64,000 nt of DNA from Azotimanducus chitobiosivorans (GTDB lineage Bacteria; Pseudomonadota; Gammaproteobacteria; Pseudomonadales; Azotimanducaceae). Below are positions 36,151 through 45,140 of the stretch, piece after piece; positions within the stretch are counted from its first letter, which is position 1; each line of letters starts with the position of its first letter. The notes beneath the pieces were generated by a model. The model was not told where the DNA came from. It was given only the letters and a program-made list of their open reading frames with translations, and made no database searches. Made by a program: the position numbers and the translations under genes. The DNA lies in assembly GCA_965200235.1 (NCBI GenBank), contig OZ241339.1:2976001-3040000 (forward strand), written 5' to 3'.

Positions 36151-37374
36151 TTAGCCGATCACCCCGCTCTCTTTGAATGCTTCGATCGCATCCCACTCAT
36201 AGCCAAGCTCCATCATAATGAGCTCCGTGTGCTCAAACGCCTGCGGCGCGCGGCTCACCTCCGCGGCTTCGCGATTAAACTGAACCGGGCTTGCCACCAG
36301 CTTGATGGGCTTGCCGCCGTCGATCGCATCCACTTCGCAAATCACGTCATTGGCTAGCACCTGCTCGTCGCTCGCGATACTCAGCCCATCGTTGTAGACG
36401 GCCCACTGCCAACCCACATGCTTGAGCTTTTCGCTCCAGTAGGCCAGATCCTGCCCGGCAATCGCCGCCGCCACCCGGTCATAGACTTCCGTCTGGTTCT
36501 CGAAGACGCCCAAGGCATTGTTGAACCGCGCATCCTCGATCATATCCTGCAGCCCAAGATGCTCGTACAAGCTGTGCAGGTGTCGATCCGGCGTTAGAAT
36601 ATTGATCGTCAGGAACTTGCCATCGGCTGTGGGCCAAGAGCCGATCAATGGATTGCCCGGCAACGGCTTGCCCGGCATTTGTGCTCGGTGGGCCACCACA
36701 TCAAACTCCATCGACAGGCTGACGGTCAGCGCCGTTGCCCAAGCGCCGGAGCCAAGCAGGGACACATCGACCTCGATCCCTTCTCCGGTGCGCTCGCGAT
36801 GGAACAGCGCGGCAGCCATGCCCCCGGCTATGTTCATGCCACCAATGGAATCGCCGTACGCGCCACCGGGCTGGCCGAGCGGGCCGGGCATCTCGGCGGG
36901 TGTGACGCCGGCGGCCGAACCTCCCCGCGCCCAGAAGGCCGTGGAATCGTAGCCGCCCATTTCCCGCTGATCACCCTTGTCGCCGAAGGAGCTACCGCGG
37001 ACATAAATGATATCGGGATTGTGTACGCGCAAATCCACGAAATCCATCTTGAATTTTCTGCGCGCGGCAGGGAGGTAATTGGTCAGAAAAATGTCGCAGT
37101 CGGCAGCTAGCTTATACAGAATCTGTTGACCCTCTTCTGTCCTGAGGTCGATACCAATGCTGCGCTTGCCGCGATTGGCATGCTCCATCAGGATGTGCCG
37201 GTTGGGATCAATTGGCAGACCACTGAGGTTGATAAAGCCTCGCTGGGTATCGCCCACGCCCGGGGTCTCGACCTTGATGACTTCCGCGCCCCATTCCGCA
37301 AGAATCGCCGAGGCCACAGGCACGAACGTGTACTGCGCGACCTCTAGAACCTTCACCCCCTGCATCACCTTCAT
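36151..37374 (-). CDS. CaiB/BaiF family (class III) CoA-transferase
   Basis: A 407-aa class III CoA-transferase, close to the usual family length. It begins with GVKVLEVAQYTFVPVASAIL and AEVIKVETP, the nucleotide/CoA-binding start of the family. The catalytic aspartate is probably the one in GGYDSTAFWARGG, followed by the Gly-rich PGGAYGDSIGGM loop. Such enzymes move CoA between carboxylic acids and would activate a catabolic intermediate here. It is transcribed in the same direction as the acyl-CoA dehydrogenase to its right, with a gap of about 100 bases, so the two may share an operon. Confidence 0.9.
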   Translation of the reverse strand: MKVMQGVKVLEVAQYTFVPVASAILAEWGAEVIKVETPGVGDTQRGFINLSGLPIDPNRHILMEHANRGKRSIGIDLRTEEGQQILYKLAADCDIFLTNYLPAARRKFKMDFVDLRVHNPDIIYVRGSSFGDKGDQREMGGYDSTAFWARGGSAAGVTPAEMPGPLGQPGGAYGDSIGGMNIAGGMAAALFHRERTGEGIEVDVSLLGSGAWATALTVSLSMEFDVVAHRAQMPGKPLPGNPLIGSWPTADGKFLTINILTPDRHLHSLYEHLGLQDMIEDARFNNALGVFENQTEVYDRVAAAIAGQDLAYWSEKLKHVGWQWAVYNDGLSIASDEQVLANDVICEVDAIDGGKPIKLVASPVQFNREAAEVSRAPQAFEHTELIMMELGYEWDAIEAFKESGVIG

Positions 37375-37476
37375 GGCTGGTGCGCATTCCTCTGCAAGAA
37401 CGACTTAGAAATTAACATAGGGTCAGTGATCGCGCAAGCTCATATCGGTCTCCGTGAGACCCAACCATGCTCTTAT

Positions 37477-39804
37477 CTACGCTTCTCTGAACGGCACATT
37501 CTTATCGGGCTTGTAGTCACCCGGCATGCCCAGTATTCGCTCGGCGATCGTATTGCGCAGCGTCTCGTCGGTTCCACCCGCGATCCGAAAAGGCGGGACT
37601 TCAAGCCAAGAGAACCTAGCGCAGCTCGCCGACTTGGCATCCGCAGCCAAGCTTGCGCCTGTGGGGCCAAGTAAATCCAGAGCAACCGCGCCGATACGCT
37701 GCCGGTTGTTCGCTGACACGAGTTTGCAAATGGACCCTTCAGGCCCCGGCTCCTTGCCAGCAGCCAATGCCGCGAAAGCTTCTGCCTGGATATGCCGCAA
37801 ACCCTGCTCCCGAGCATACAGGTCGGCGAGTTCATACTGCACTCGACCGTCCTGAATCGCAGGCTGATTCTCTATCAGGGTGTTCTTGGCAAGCGCAAAG
37901 TAGGCTTCAATCTTGGGGCCGTAGCCAGATACATCCGTCACCGAATAGCGTTCTATCATGAGCGTTTCGAGCGCTACCTTCCAACCTTCGCCGACCTCGC
38001 CTAACCGGTAGCTGTCCGGGACGACAACGTCGTTAAAGAACACTTCGTTTATCTCTGATTTCCCAGCAAACCGCCGCACTTTTCGCACTTCAACGCCCGG
38101 CACCCGCAGGTCCACAAAAAAGAATGTCATGCCGCGATGCTTCGGTACATCGGCATCAGTTCTTGCCAGCAAAATACCGTAGTCCGAGACGTGCGCCCAG
38201 GAAGTCCAGAGCTTCTGGCCATTGAGAATCCAGTTGTCGCCGTCTCGGGTGGCAGTGAGCCTGACCGCCGCGAGGTCGGTGCCCGCAGAGGGTTCTGAAA
38301 ACAGTTGGCACCAGATCGTGTCGCCGCGAATGCCCGCAGGCAGCAAGTCTTCTTTTTGCGCATCGGTCGCGCGGTTGCACACGATTTGCAGCGGCATGCC
38401 TTGGGAGATGTGAAAGAGGTGACTGGGCGTCTCAAACCGGCTTTCTTCTTCTTCGTAGATGAGCTTCTGAATGATCGTGCCGCCGCCGCCGCCGTAGCGC
38501 TTCGGCATGACTATGGCCGCATAGCCATGTTTCGCTCTCAGCGCCATCCACTCCTTTGCCTTCGCAACCCACGCTTCCTCGCTCAGCCCCTCAAGCGCTT
38601 TCGCGGAGTACGCGGGCGCATGTCGCGTCAACCACTCCCGCGCCTCGACACGAAAGCGCTTCAGGTCGTCAGGCTCCACACGGCCAGCAAGCTCATCGGT
38701 CTCTTGCCCTTGCGCCGCAACCGCATTGACGAGCCGGTCTGCCCAGTAGGGCGCGCCGCCCAAGACCATCGCCAAGGTCTTGCTGCGACGATAATAGAAG
38801 TGGCAGTTGGCCTCCCACGTGATGCCGATGCCGCCGTGAATCTGGATATTTTCCTTGGCGCAATACTCGAACGCGCGGGATGCCGCAAACCTCGCGGCGG
38901 CGAACGCCGCCACCCGCCTCGCAGAACCCGCGAGTTGCGCGAGCAATGCCTTGCTGGCCGCGCCTCGCGCCAACTGAACAAGCGTGTACATTTCAGCCAG
39001 GTTGTGCTTGATCGCCTGAAAGCCACCGATCAGCTGACCAAACGCCTTGCGTTCCAAGGCGTAGGCGCTGGCCATGTCGAGGCACGCCTCGGCGCCACCG
39101 ACCTGCTCAAACGCATACGCCAACGCGCCCGTATCGAGAATGTTCGCCAAGGAAGATTCCGCGTCCGAGGCCAAGGCAATGGCACGAGCACCGTCGAAGC
39201 ACAGATCGGCGTACTGCATGTTGTCGTCCAGATACGTTCCGACTTTCACCGTCACCGCGGGGTCTTCGAGCGCCACGAGGTACAAGCCGAGATCTCCGCT
39301 CTCGGCGCACTTCGCATAGACGATGCTGTGGCTGGCGCAGGCGGCGCCCGCCACCGAGGGCTTGGTGCCATAGAGGGCGCCTTCCCGATACGCCACCTGC
39401 GGATCGCCAGGGATAGCGGCGCTGCCCTCCTCGGCAAACGCAATGCAGCCGATCGCCTTGCCCTCGGCGAGCGCAGGCAGAATTCGTTCTTTTTCCGCTG
39501 CATCGGCCAACTGCACGATGGCGTGTGTGAACAATACGGCCGATTGTGTATAGGGAATTGCCGCGACTGATCGGCCGAGTTCCTCGGCAAGGACACACGC
39601 CTCGGTCAGGCCGAGCCCCAACCCGCCGAATGCTTCGGGCACCAGCACCGCCTGCCAGCCAAGCTCGGCTGCCTGCCGCCAAGTCTCTTGATCGTACGCA
39701 TGATCAGAACCGGCCAACTCGCGCAATCGGTCGAAATGGCTCTCTTCCGACAGCAAACGCCGCGCTTGGTCTTTGAGTATGGATTGTTCTTCTGTCAATT
39801 CCAT
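37477..39804 (-). CDS. Tandem-fused acyl-CoA dehydrogenase (FadE34-like layout)
   Basis: A 775-aa protein made of two acyl-CoA dehydrogenase units in one chain, about 1-380 and 385-775. The first ends with the QIHGGIGITWE segment typical of this family's C-terminal domain. The second has WCQLFSEPSAGTDLA and ILNGQKLWTSWAH, the FAD/substrate-binding middle-domain motifs. Fused two-unit dehydrogenases such as FadE34 are known from steroid side-chain degradation, replacing alpha2beta2 heteromers. It is read before the CoA-transferase. A shorter relative occurs at 46368-48008. FAD enzyme acting on acyl-CoA thioesters in the cytoplasm. Confidence 0.92.
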   Translation of the reverse strand: MELTEEQSILKDQARRLLSEESHFDRLRELAGSDHAYDQETWRQAAELGWQAVLVPEAFGGLGLGLTEACVLAEELGRSVAAIPYTQSAVLFTHAIVQLADAAEKERILPALAEGKAIGCIAFAEEGSAAIPGDPQVAYREGALYGTKPSVAGAACASHSIVYAKCAESGDLGLYLVALEDPAVTVKVGTYLDDNMQYADLCFDGARAIALASDAESSLANILDTGALAYAFEQVGGAEACLDMASAYALERKAFGQLIGGFQAIKHNLAEMYTLVQLARGAASKALLAQLAGSARRVAAFAAARFAASRAFEYCAKENIQIHGGIGITWEANCHFYYRRSKTLAMVLGGAPYWADRLVNAVAAQGQETDELAGRVEPDDLKRFRVEAREWLTRHAPAYSAKALEGLSEEAWVAKAKEWMALRAKHGYAAIVMPKRYGGGGGTIIQKLIYEEEESRFETPSHLFHISQGMPLQIVCNRATDAQKEDLLPAGIRGDTIWCQLFSEPSAGTDLAAVRLTATRDGDNWILNGQKLWTSWAHVSDYGILLARTDADVPKHRGMTFFFVDLRVPGVEVRKVRRFAGKSEINEVFFNDVVVPDSYRLGEVGEGWKVALETLMIERYSVTDVSGYGPKIEAYFALAKNTLIENQPAIQDGRVQYELADLYAREQGLRHIQAEAFAALAAGKEPGPEGSICKLVSANNRQRIGAVALDLLGPTGASLAADAKSASCARFSWLEVPPFRIAGGTDETLRNTIAERILGMPGDYKPDKNVPFREA

Positions 39805-39818
39805 CGCTTTTCCTTAGG

Positions 39819-39982
39819 CTAGTGTTCCGTCAAACTAAAAATGAGGTGTCAGTGGCTGCGGGCAGTTTCCGTGCAAGGCGCGTCGCGCAGGGAATACCCC
39901 GCCGTATTTCCAAGCGGCGCAACGCCGCACGGGGACTGCCCGCAGCCACTGACGCCTCATTTTTAGTTTGACGGAGCATTAG
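39819..39982. repeat. CTAG-bounded palindromic repeat element C
   Basis: Ends are CTAGTGTTCCGTCAAACTAA and a near complement. Inside is one core copy (GCAAGGCGCGTCGCGCAGGG, then TATTTCCAAG) flanked by complementary GGCTGCGGGCAGT-type arms. It lies between the stop of the SnoaL-like gene and the start of the tandem dehydrogenase, so it separates two catabolic operons. Confidence 0.78.
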
Positions 39983-39987
39983 CGTTA

Positions 39988-40542
39988 TCACTTTGGATTC
40001 TCGCTCCAGAACCGGTTCCAGCTTGGCCACGCATCGGGAAGAAGCGCTGTGGTCAGGCCGTGGTCGCGGAAGTCCGTGTCGGCCCGCTTGATCTGATCGA
40101 CGACCCCCCAGCGATTGTAGTGACGCCGCTGAAAGTACCAGCGCCCATCGCGCCGCTCGTAACGGTCCCAGTACTGCAAGTGCCCGACAGTCCACCCGCC
40201 ATTCTCTTCAACCTCGTCGCGACAGTAGACGACGCCCCTGGCGTGATCAGCATCGAGAAAACTGATCACGTGATTTCCGACCAGATGAATCGTGCGACCA
40301 ATTTTTGACAGGGCGCCCGTCATCCACTGCTTCAAATGCTCGCGTCCAATCGCGTCTCGGCCAATTTGCACATCGGCCACAAAAAGCGCGACGAGATCGT
40401 CCATATTTCGCGAATCCACCGCCAGCGCGTAGCGCACAGGCAACTGCCGAATTTGCGCAGTGGAATCGAGTCGGTCCAGACGTTCTTCGTTGTTGGCGGG
40501 TTGCCATTCGGCATCGCGCGACAAAATATGTTCAGCGCTCAT
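39988..40542 (-). CDS. SnoaL/NTF2-like protein
   Basis: A 184-aa protein of the SnoaL-like (NTF2 fold) group, with RYALAVDSRNMDDLVALF, a typical first half, and YERRDGRWYFQRRHYNRW at the end. Relatives include ketosteroid-isomerase-like and dehydratase-like enzymes. The start ATG lies after GGAGG and overlaps the stop of the upstream Old Yellow Enzyme gene by four bases (ATGA). It is the last gene of a run that also includes two enoyl-CoA hydratases. The substrate cannot be read from sequence. Confidence 0.85.
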   Translation of the reverse strand: MSAEHILSRDAEWQPANNEERLDRLDSTAQIRQLPVRYALAVDSRNMDDLVALFVADVQIGRDAIGREHLKQWMTGALSKIGRTIHLVGNHVISFLDADHARGVVYCRDEVEENGGWTVGHLQYWDRYERRDGRWYFQRRHYNRWGVVDQIKRADTDFRDHGLTTALLPDAWPSWNRFWSENPK

Positions 40543-41726
40543 GTCAGCACCTCCAAGGACTTTGCGTCGAAAGGGGATGGGGCAATACCCCGCTTCACTT
40601 TCCGGCTCCACGCAGGATCGTGCAGGATTGCCCGCCCGACCCCGACCAAATCAAATTCATGCCGATTGAATCGCGCAAGAAGCAAAGGCAAATTGTCCAC
40701 TGACTCCCCCTTGTCACCCTTGAGGGTGTCGTACATGCCGGTGTTTATGCCAACGCCGCCAATCGTCATGCTCATCTTGCCGGTGAGCTTCTTCGCCCAT
40801 CCGGCCAGGTTCAATTCAGAATTCAATTCAGAATCCGGAAACGCCGGCGTGTTGAAGTAGCGCGTACTGGCATCGAACACATCGACGCCAGCCTCGGCGA
40901 TTGGCACAAGAATGCGTTCCAATTCAGCGGGCGAGCCCGCTAATCGCGCCTTGAAGTCCTGCTGCTTCCACTGGGAGAATCGAAACAAAATGGGCAGTTC
41001 GTCACCCACTGCCCCGCGAATAGTTTTGACCACTTCCACGGCAAAACGACTTCTTGCGGCCAAGTCGCCACCCCACTTGTCTGTTCGGGTATTGGTTTCA
41101 CGCCAGAGAAAGTTGTCAATCAGGTAGCCGTGCGCCGCATGAATGGCAATGCCGTCAAAGCCGACACGCTTGGCATTGGCAGCACTCCGCCCATACGCCG
41201 CAATCACATCGGCAATGTCCGTTTCACTCATGGGGCGTGTTGGCTGTATTTGCCGAGCGATGTGCTCGTCGCTGAAGTCGGGTGGGGTCAGGCCCTGTGC
41301 CGGGCCCCAGAGCCCGGATGGCCTGCAGCTCGGCGCCTGCGGGTGGGGACCGGTGCCCTCCACACGCATGACGCCTTGATGCCAGAGCTGCGGAAAAATG
41401 ACCCCGCCCGCGGCATGAACCTGATCAACAACGCTGCGCCAACCCTGCAAGGCGTCGTCACCGTACATATGGGGAATATCTGTCTCACCCAAGCCAGCAC
41501 TGCCCAAGGCAGCCGGGTGGTCAACGCCAACGCCTTCGGTAATGATCAGGCCAGTTTCGCCCTCGGCTCGACGCCGATAATAGGCGGCCACATCGTCGCC
41601 TGGGATGCCGTTTGGAGAAAAGCTCCTCGTCATGGCGGACATGACGATGCGGTTTTGCAGTGTGACCGAGCGAATCGCCAGCGGGGTGTACAGGGCATCG
41701 ACGGCTGAATTCACGTCGGTACTCAC
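40539..41726 (-). CDS. Old Yellow Enzyme family NADH:flavin oxidoreductase
   Basis: A 395-aa FMN-dependent oxidoreductase of the OYE family. Hallmarks are NRIVMSAMTRSF near residue 27, the IHAAHGYLIDNFLWRETN segment in the middle of the barrel, and GRAILHDPAWSRKV near the C-terminus. OYE enzymes reduce activated C=C bonds. Its start overlaps the end of the enoyl-CoA hydratase gene before it (ATGA), and its end overlaps the SnoaL-like gene, so all three are translationally coupled. Confidence 0.92.
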   Translation of the reverse strand: MSTDVNSAVDALYTPLAIRSVTLQNRIVMSAMTRSFSPNGIPGDDVAAYYRRRAEGETGLIITEGVGVDHPAALGSAGLGETDIPHMYGDDALQGWRSVVDQVHAAGGVIFPQLWHQGVMRVEGTGPHPQAPSCRPSGLWGPAQGLTPPDFSDEHIARQIQPTRPMSETDIADVIAAYGRSAANAKRVGFDGIAIHAAHGYLIDNFLWRETNTRTDKWGGDLAARSRFAVEVVKTIRGAVGDELPILFRFSQWKQQDFKARLAGSPAELERILVPIAEAGVDVFDASTRYFNTPAFPDSELNSELNLAGWAKKLTGKMSMTIGGVGINTGMYDTLKGDKGESVDNLPLLLARFNRHEFDLVGVGRAILHDPAWSRKVKRGIAPSPFDAKSLEVLT

Positions 41727-42631
41727 CGGTTCACCTTCGCAAAACCATCGCCGAAAGGGGCGTCCCGATTGGTGAGCGCCACCTTCAAGCCGTGTTCCGC
41801 CATGTCTTTTTTGAACTGGGTTCTGCGCGGGCCGGTGGACAGGTGTGCTCGCGCGTCCGCCTCAATCGAATAGGACTGCAGCGCAGTTGATCCCATTTGC
41901 TCCATCGCCATATTGACCACGCGCTTGTGGGACGCGAGCAATTCGGGATCGACAGCGGCGATTTTCCGAGCCAGCTCGCTCACGTGTTGGTCGAGGCGAT
42001 CCGCGGGCACGGCTTCAAGAACGAGGCCGATCTTGGCGGCGTCCTCGCCCGACAGCTTGTCACCGGTAAACAGCAACCGCTTCGTCCACTGCGGTCCCAT
42101 GTGATAGAACCAGGTCTGGTTGGGCGGCGTGCCGTTGGCCCGTGTCGCAGGGTGGCCGATCTTCGCATCTTGCGCCGCGATGATCAGGTCGCAGACAAAG
42201 GCAAGCTCTGCACCGCCCGCCAGGCAATTCCCGTGAACCTTCGCAATCACCGGCTTGTGGAGCTTCGGGATCAGGTGGAAGAGCCGCTGCACATTGTGCT
42301 GCATGTTCCAGATGTCATCGTCATAGGTGGCTGAGTGGCTGCGATAGCTGACCTCTTCACCCGAGGCATCAAGCGCCTTGCCTTTCTCTGCGTAGAGTCC
42401 AGCCAAGTCATATCCCGCGCAGAAGTCTTTCCCCGTGCCAGACAAGATGATCACGTTCACGTCAACGCGGTCATCGGCCTCCAAGAGTGCATGATGCAGT
42501 TCATCAAGCATGTCGAACGACAGGCAGTTGCGCTTTTGCGGGCAGTTCATGGTGATGCTGGCCACAGAATCCTTCACTTCGAAGGTCAGGCTATTCGGGC
42601 GCTGCAGCCATTTTCCGCTGTAATTTGTCAT
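41723..42631 (-). CDS. Enoyl-CoA hydratase/isomerase family protein
   Basis: A 302-aa crotonase-fold protein with a VIILSGTGKDFCAGYDLAGL oxyanion strand and the second oxyanion region KVHGNCLAGGAELAFVCDLI. The acidic catalytic residues are less clear, so hydratase or isomerase cannot be decided. Start chosen at ATG after GGAGAG. The next gene upstream, another crotonase, ends 12 bases before it; the next downstream overlaps by four. Confidence 0.92.
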   Translation of the reverse strand: MTNYSGKWLQRPNSLTFEVKDSVASITMNCPQKRNCLSFDMLDELHHALLEADDRVDVNVIILSGTGKDFCAGYDLAGLYAEKGKALDASGEEVSYRSHSATYDDDIWNMQHNVQRLFHLIPKLHKPVIAKVHGNCLAGGAELAFVCDLIIAAQDAKIGHPATRANGTPPNQTWFYHMGPQWTKRLLFTGDKLSGEDAAKIGLVLEAVPADRLDQHVSELARKIAAVDPELLASHKRVVNMAMEQMGSTALQSYSIEADARAHLSTGPRRTQFKKDMAEHGLKVALTNRDAPFGDGFAKVNR

Positions 42632-42643
42632 AGATCTCTCCAA

Positions 42644-43438
42644 TTACCGACCCTTGAATTCTGGTTTTTCGCCATCCATGAAGCCTCGCACCGCCGACCG
42701 GTGATCCTCGCTGAAGAGCGTAAACACCTCCATGCCCCAGTGCGCCTCAACGAGGCCCTCTATCTGGCGCTTCAACAGCATGTTGACGCTGCGCTTGGTG
42801 GCATTGAGCGCCATGGACGGGCCGTTCGCCAATTTCTCGGCGAGCGCATCGACGAAGGCATCAAGCTCGTCAGCAGGCACGACTTTGCTGATCAGGCCCA
42901 TTTGCTCCGCCTCTTCGCCGGTCAAGGCTTCGCCGGTCAGCAGATGCCATTTCGCCTTGGCAAAGCCGATATTCAGCGGCCACAGATAGGAGCCGCCATC
43001 GCCGGCGGAGATGCCCATCACGACATGAGGATCGGCTATTTTTGCGTGGGGCACAGCGATGCTTAGGTCGCTCAATAGTGCGACAGTTGCGCCCACGCCA
43101 AAAGTATCGCCGTTGATTTTGGCGATGATGACCTTGTCGAGGTTGATCATCCCGTAGGCGATGAGGTACGTGTAGGGGCTAATCGCTTTTGCCAGATAGG
43201 CATTGGCATCGTCCATGTTTTCAGCCACGAGCTGCAAATCTCCGCCGGCCGAGAACGCCCGCCCTCGACCAGTGATCACGACCACATTCACCTCATGGTC
43301 CTGAGCGATATCGGGAAATATCGTCATCAGTTCGTCATGGATTCCCTGACCGATGGCGTTGAGCGGCGGGTTGTCCAAGGTCATGGTCAACACCTTGCCT
43401 CGGCGCGCCAACTTAAGATGTTGGTATTTTTCGTACAT
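42644..43438 (-). CDS. Enoyl-CoA hydratase/isomerase family protein
   Basis: A 264-aa crotonase-fold protein of usual family length, with VVVITGRGRAFSAGGDLQLV and KINGDTFGVGATVALLSDLS as the two oxyanion-hole regions. Probably the first gene of the four-gene run down to the SnoaL-like gene. It is divergent from the P450 gene, with a shared promoter region of under 100 bases between them. Confidence 0.92.
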   Translation of the reverse strand: MYEKYQHLKLARRGKVLTMTLDNPPLNAIGQGIHDELMTIFPDIAQDHEVNVVVITGRGRAFSAGGDLQLVAENMDDANAYLAKAISPYTYLIAYGMINLDKVIIAKINGDTFGVGATVALLSDLSIAVPHAKIADPHVVMGISAGDGGSYLWPLNIGFAKAKWHLLTGEALTGEEAEQMGLISKVVPADELDAFVDALAEKLANGPSMALNATKRSVNMLLKRQIEGLVEAHWGMEVFTLFSEDHRSAVRGFMDGEKPEFKGR

Positions 43439-43536
43439 GACTCGTCAACGTCCTAATTTGAGTGCATCGCTACCTTAAGCTCCGCGACTTATTCTATTTT
43501 ATACTCCGATGCGCTCGGGCATATCACTACAATCCA

Positions 43537-44733
43537 ATGAGCGGCAAGCCAATCTATTACGACCAGTACGATCGTTTGATCGACGACGACCCCTACCCGA
43601 TATTCAAGCGCCTGCGCGACGAAGCGCCGCTTTGGTACAACGAGAAATATGACTTCTGGGTACTGAGCCGCTTTCAAGATGTCATGAAAGCCTCAGTGGA
43701 CACAGACACCTTCAGCTCAAACTACGGAACAGTGCTGGAACTCATGGATGACGACCCGGCAAACCACACATCGATCATCAATGAAGACCCGCCGTATCAC
43801 AACGAGTTGCGCGCGGTGGTCGCACCCTTCTTCACGCCGGCAAAAATAGCCTCCTTCGAAGATGAAATCCGCGACATCGTTGCCGGCTATCTTGCGCCGC
43901 TAGAGGGCATGGATGAATTCGATTTCGTGCAAGACTTTGCCCGCTGGGTGCCCATGGACGTGGTCAGCGCGCTGCTGGGTATACCGCAGGAAGACCGTAA
44001 AATGGTCAACACATGGGGCGACCAGATCAACCACCGCGACGAAGGGCAGATCGAACCAGGGCCTGTGCAGATTGAAGCATTCAGCAGAAGCAATGCCTAC
44101 TTCGAGAATATGCTGAGGCAACGGCGTGAACATCCACGAGACGATCTTGCGTCGGCAATCGCAACGGGTCACTGCGTGGATGAACACGGCGAACGCTCGC
44201 TGACCGACGACGAAGCCATCGCCATGATTCAAATTATTGGCCTTGCCGGCAATGAGACCGCTGCGAGATTGCTGGGCTCGGCGGCTTGGCTGCTGCACAA
44301 GTATCCGGAGCAAAGACAACGGCTTCGCGATGATGCGAGATTGATTCCCCGAGCCGTCGAGGAGCTGCTGCGCATCGATCCGCCCTCGCCCATACAGTTC
44401 AGACGGGTAATGGCAGATGTTGAAATGCACGCTACCCTGATACCCAAGGGCAGCAATATCGGCCTGCTGACCGCATCAGCCAACCGCGACGACCGGCAGT
44501 ACGAAGACCCAGACCGGTTCGATATAGAACGCACACCGAAGCGTCACGTTGGCTTTGGCTACGGCATTCACGCCTGCCTCGGGGCGTGGGTGGCGCGACT
44601 CGAGGTGCGTGTTGCACTCGAAGAAGTGCTTCAAAGGTTTCCGAACTGGGAAGTTGACGAAGCGAATATGCAGCGGGTAAGAACCAGCACGGTTCGCGGC
44701 TATTCGCATGTGCCTGTTCGTATGTTGGGCTAG
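43537..44733 (+). CDS. Bacterial cytochrome P450
   Basis: A 398-aa soluble P450. The haem-binding loop is FGYGIHACLGAWVARLE, with the cysteine ligand in HACLG. The I-helix has GLAGNETAARLLG; the ExxR motif is not obvious at reading depth but EELLRIDPP fits the K-helix region. Start chosen at MSGKP, giving normal length; an upstream GTG at 43462 would add 25 residues. It probably takes electrons from the small ferredoxin at 55650-55859, which carries the P450-associated pattern. Likely role is hydroxylation of a lipophilic substrate. Confidence 0.92.
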   Translation: MSGKPIYYDQYDRLIDDDPYPIFKRLRDEAPLWYNEKYDFWVLSRFQDVMKASVDTDTFSSNYGTVLELMDDDPANHTSIINEDPPYHNELRAVVAPFFTPAKIASFEDEIRDIVAGYLAPLEGMDEFDFVQDFARWVPMDVVSALLGIPQEDRKMVNTWGDQINHRDEGQIEPGPVQIEAFSRSNAYFENMLRQRREHPRDDLASAIATGHCVDEHGERSLTDDEAIAMIQIIGLAGNETAARLLGSAAWLLHKYPEQRQRLRDDARLIPRAVEELLRIDPPSPIQFRRVMADVEMHATLIPKGSNIGLLTASANRDDRQYEDPDRFDIERTPKRHVGFGYGIHACLGAWVARLEVRVALEEVLQRFPNWEVDEANMQRVRTSTVRGYSHVPVRMLG

Positions 44734-45140
44734 ACATTATGTATTGACCTTGCCTACCACCGTGCGCCAAGCGCAACCAATCCTAGAGTCAAAACACGGC
44801 CAAATCCTTGTCAAGAACATTAAATCAATATAATACAATTAGTTAGGGCGAGATCCTCAAGGCGAATCAGTGAAATCGGCCACTTCAACCAAATCCCGCT
44901 CAAATGTTGGTTTGCCGCCTCGCTTCTCGGTGTGCTACCAGCCCTTATACAGCGCGCGTACACAGGCAGCGAGTTCGCCATGAAGGTTCCTCAGGCCCAG
45001 AACGGCACATAGCCTGACTTGGGGCGCACCGGGTCCGCGATGCGGATCAGGCCTTTGTTCAATGCTTGACGAATCACGTGGGGATTACATACTTGACTCC
45101 ACCTCAACCAAGCCCCCTCAAATCAAGTAAAATAGAGGGC
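44734..45140. other. Gene-free stretch left of the TnpB element
   Basis: Contains the end of the P450 transcript and, at about 44991-45080 on the minus strand, a decayed gene end. The left end of the TnpB element must lie somewhere before 45141, but I cannot place it exactly. A run TCAAGTAAAATAGAGGGC just before the tnpB start is a possible ribosome binding region. Confidence 0.4.
44991..45080 (-). pseudogene. C-terminal remnant of an unidentified gene
   Basis: On this strand an open frame reads VIRQALNKGLIRIADPVRPK, then SGYVPFWA and a stop. It looks like a genuine protein end, but everything upstream is cut off close to the TnpB element. It is not the missing end of the truncated acyl-CoA dehydrogenase on the other side, so more than a simple insertion happened here. 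Confidence 0.3.

Noticed and set aside
38305..39570. 421-codon plus-strand frame opposite the tandem acyl-CoA dehydrogenase
   Set aside because: The reverse strand encodes a full, recognisable dehydrogenase; this frame is Arg-rich and has no known motif.
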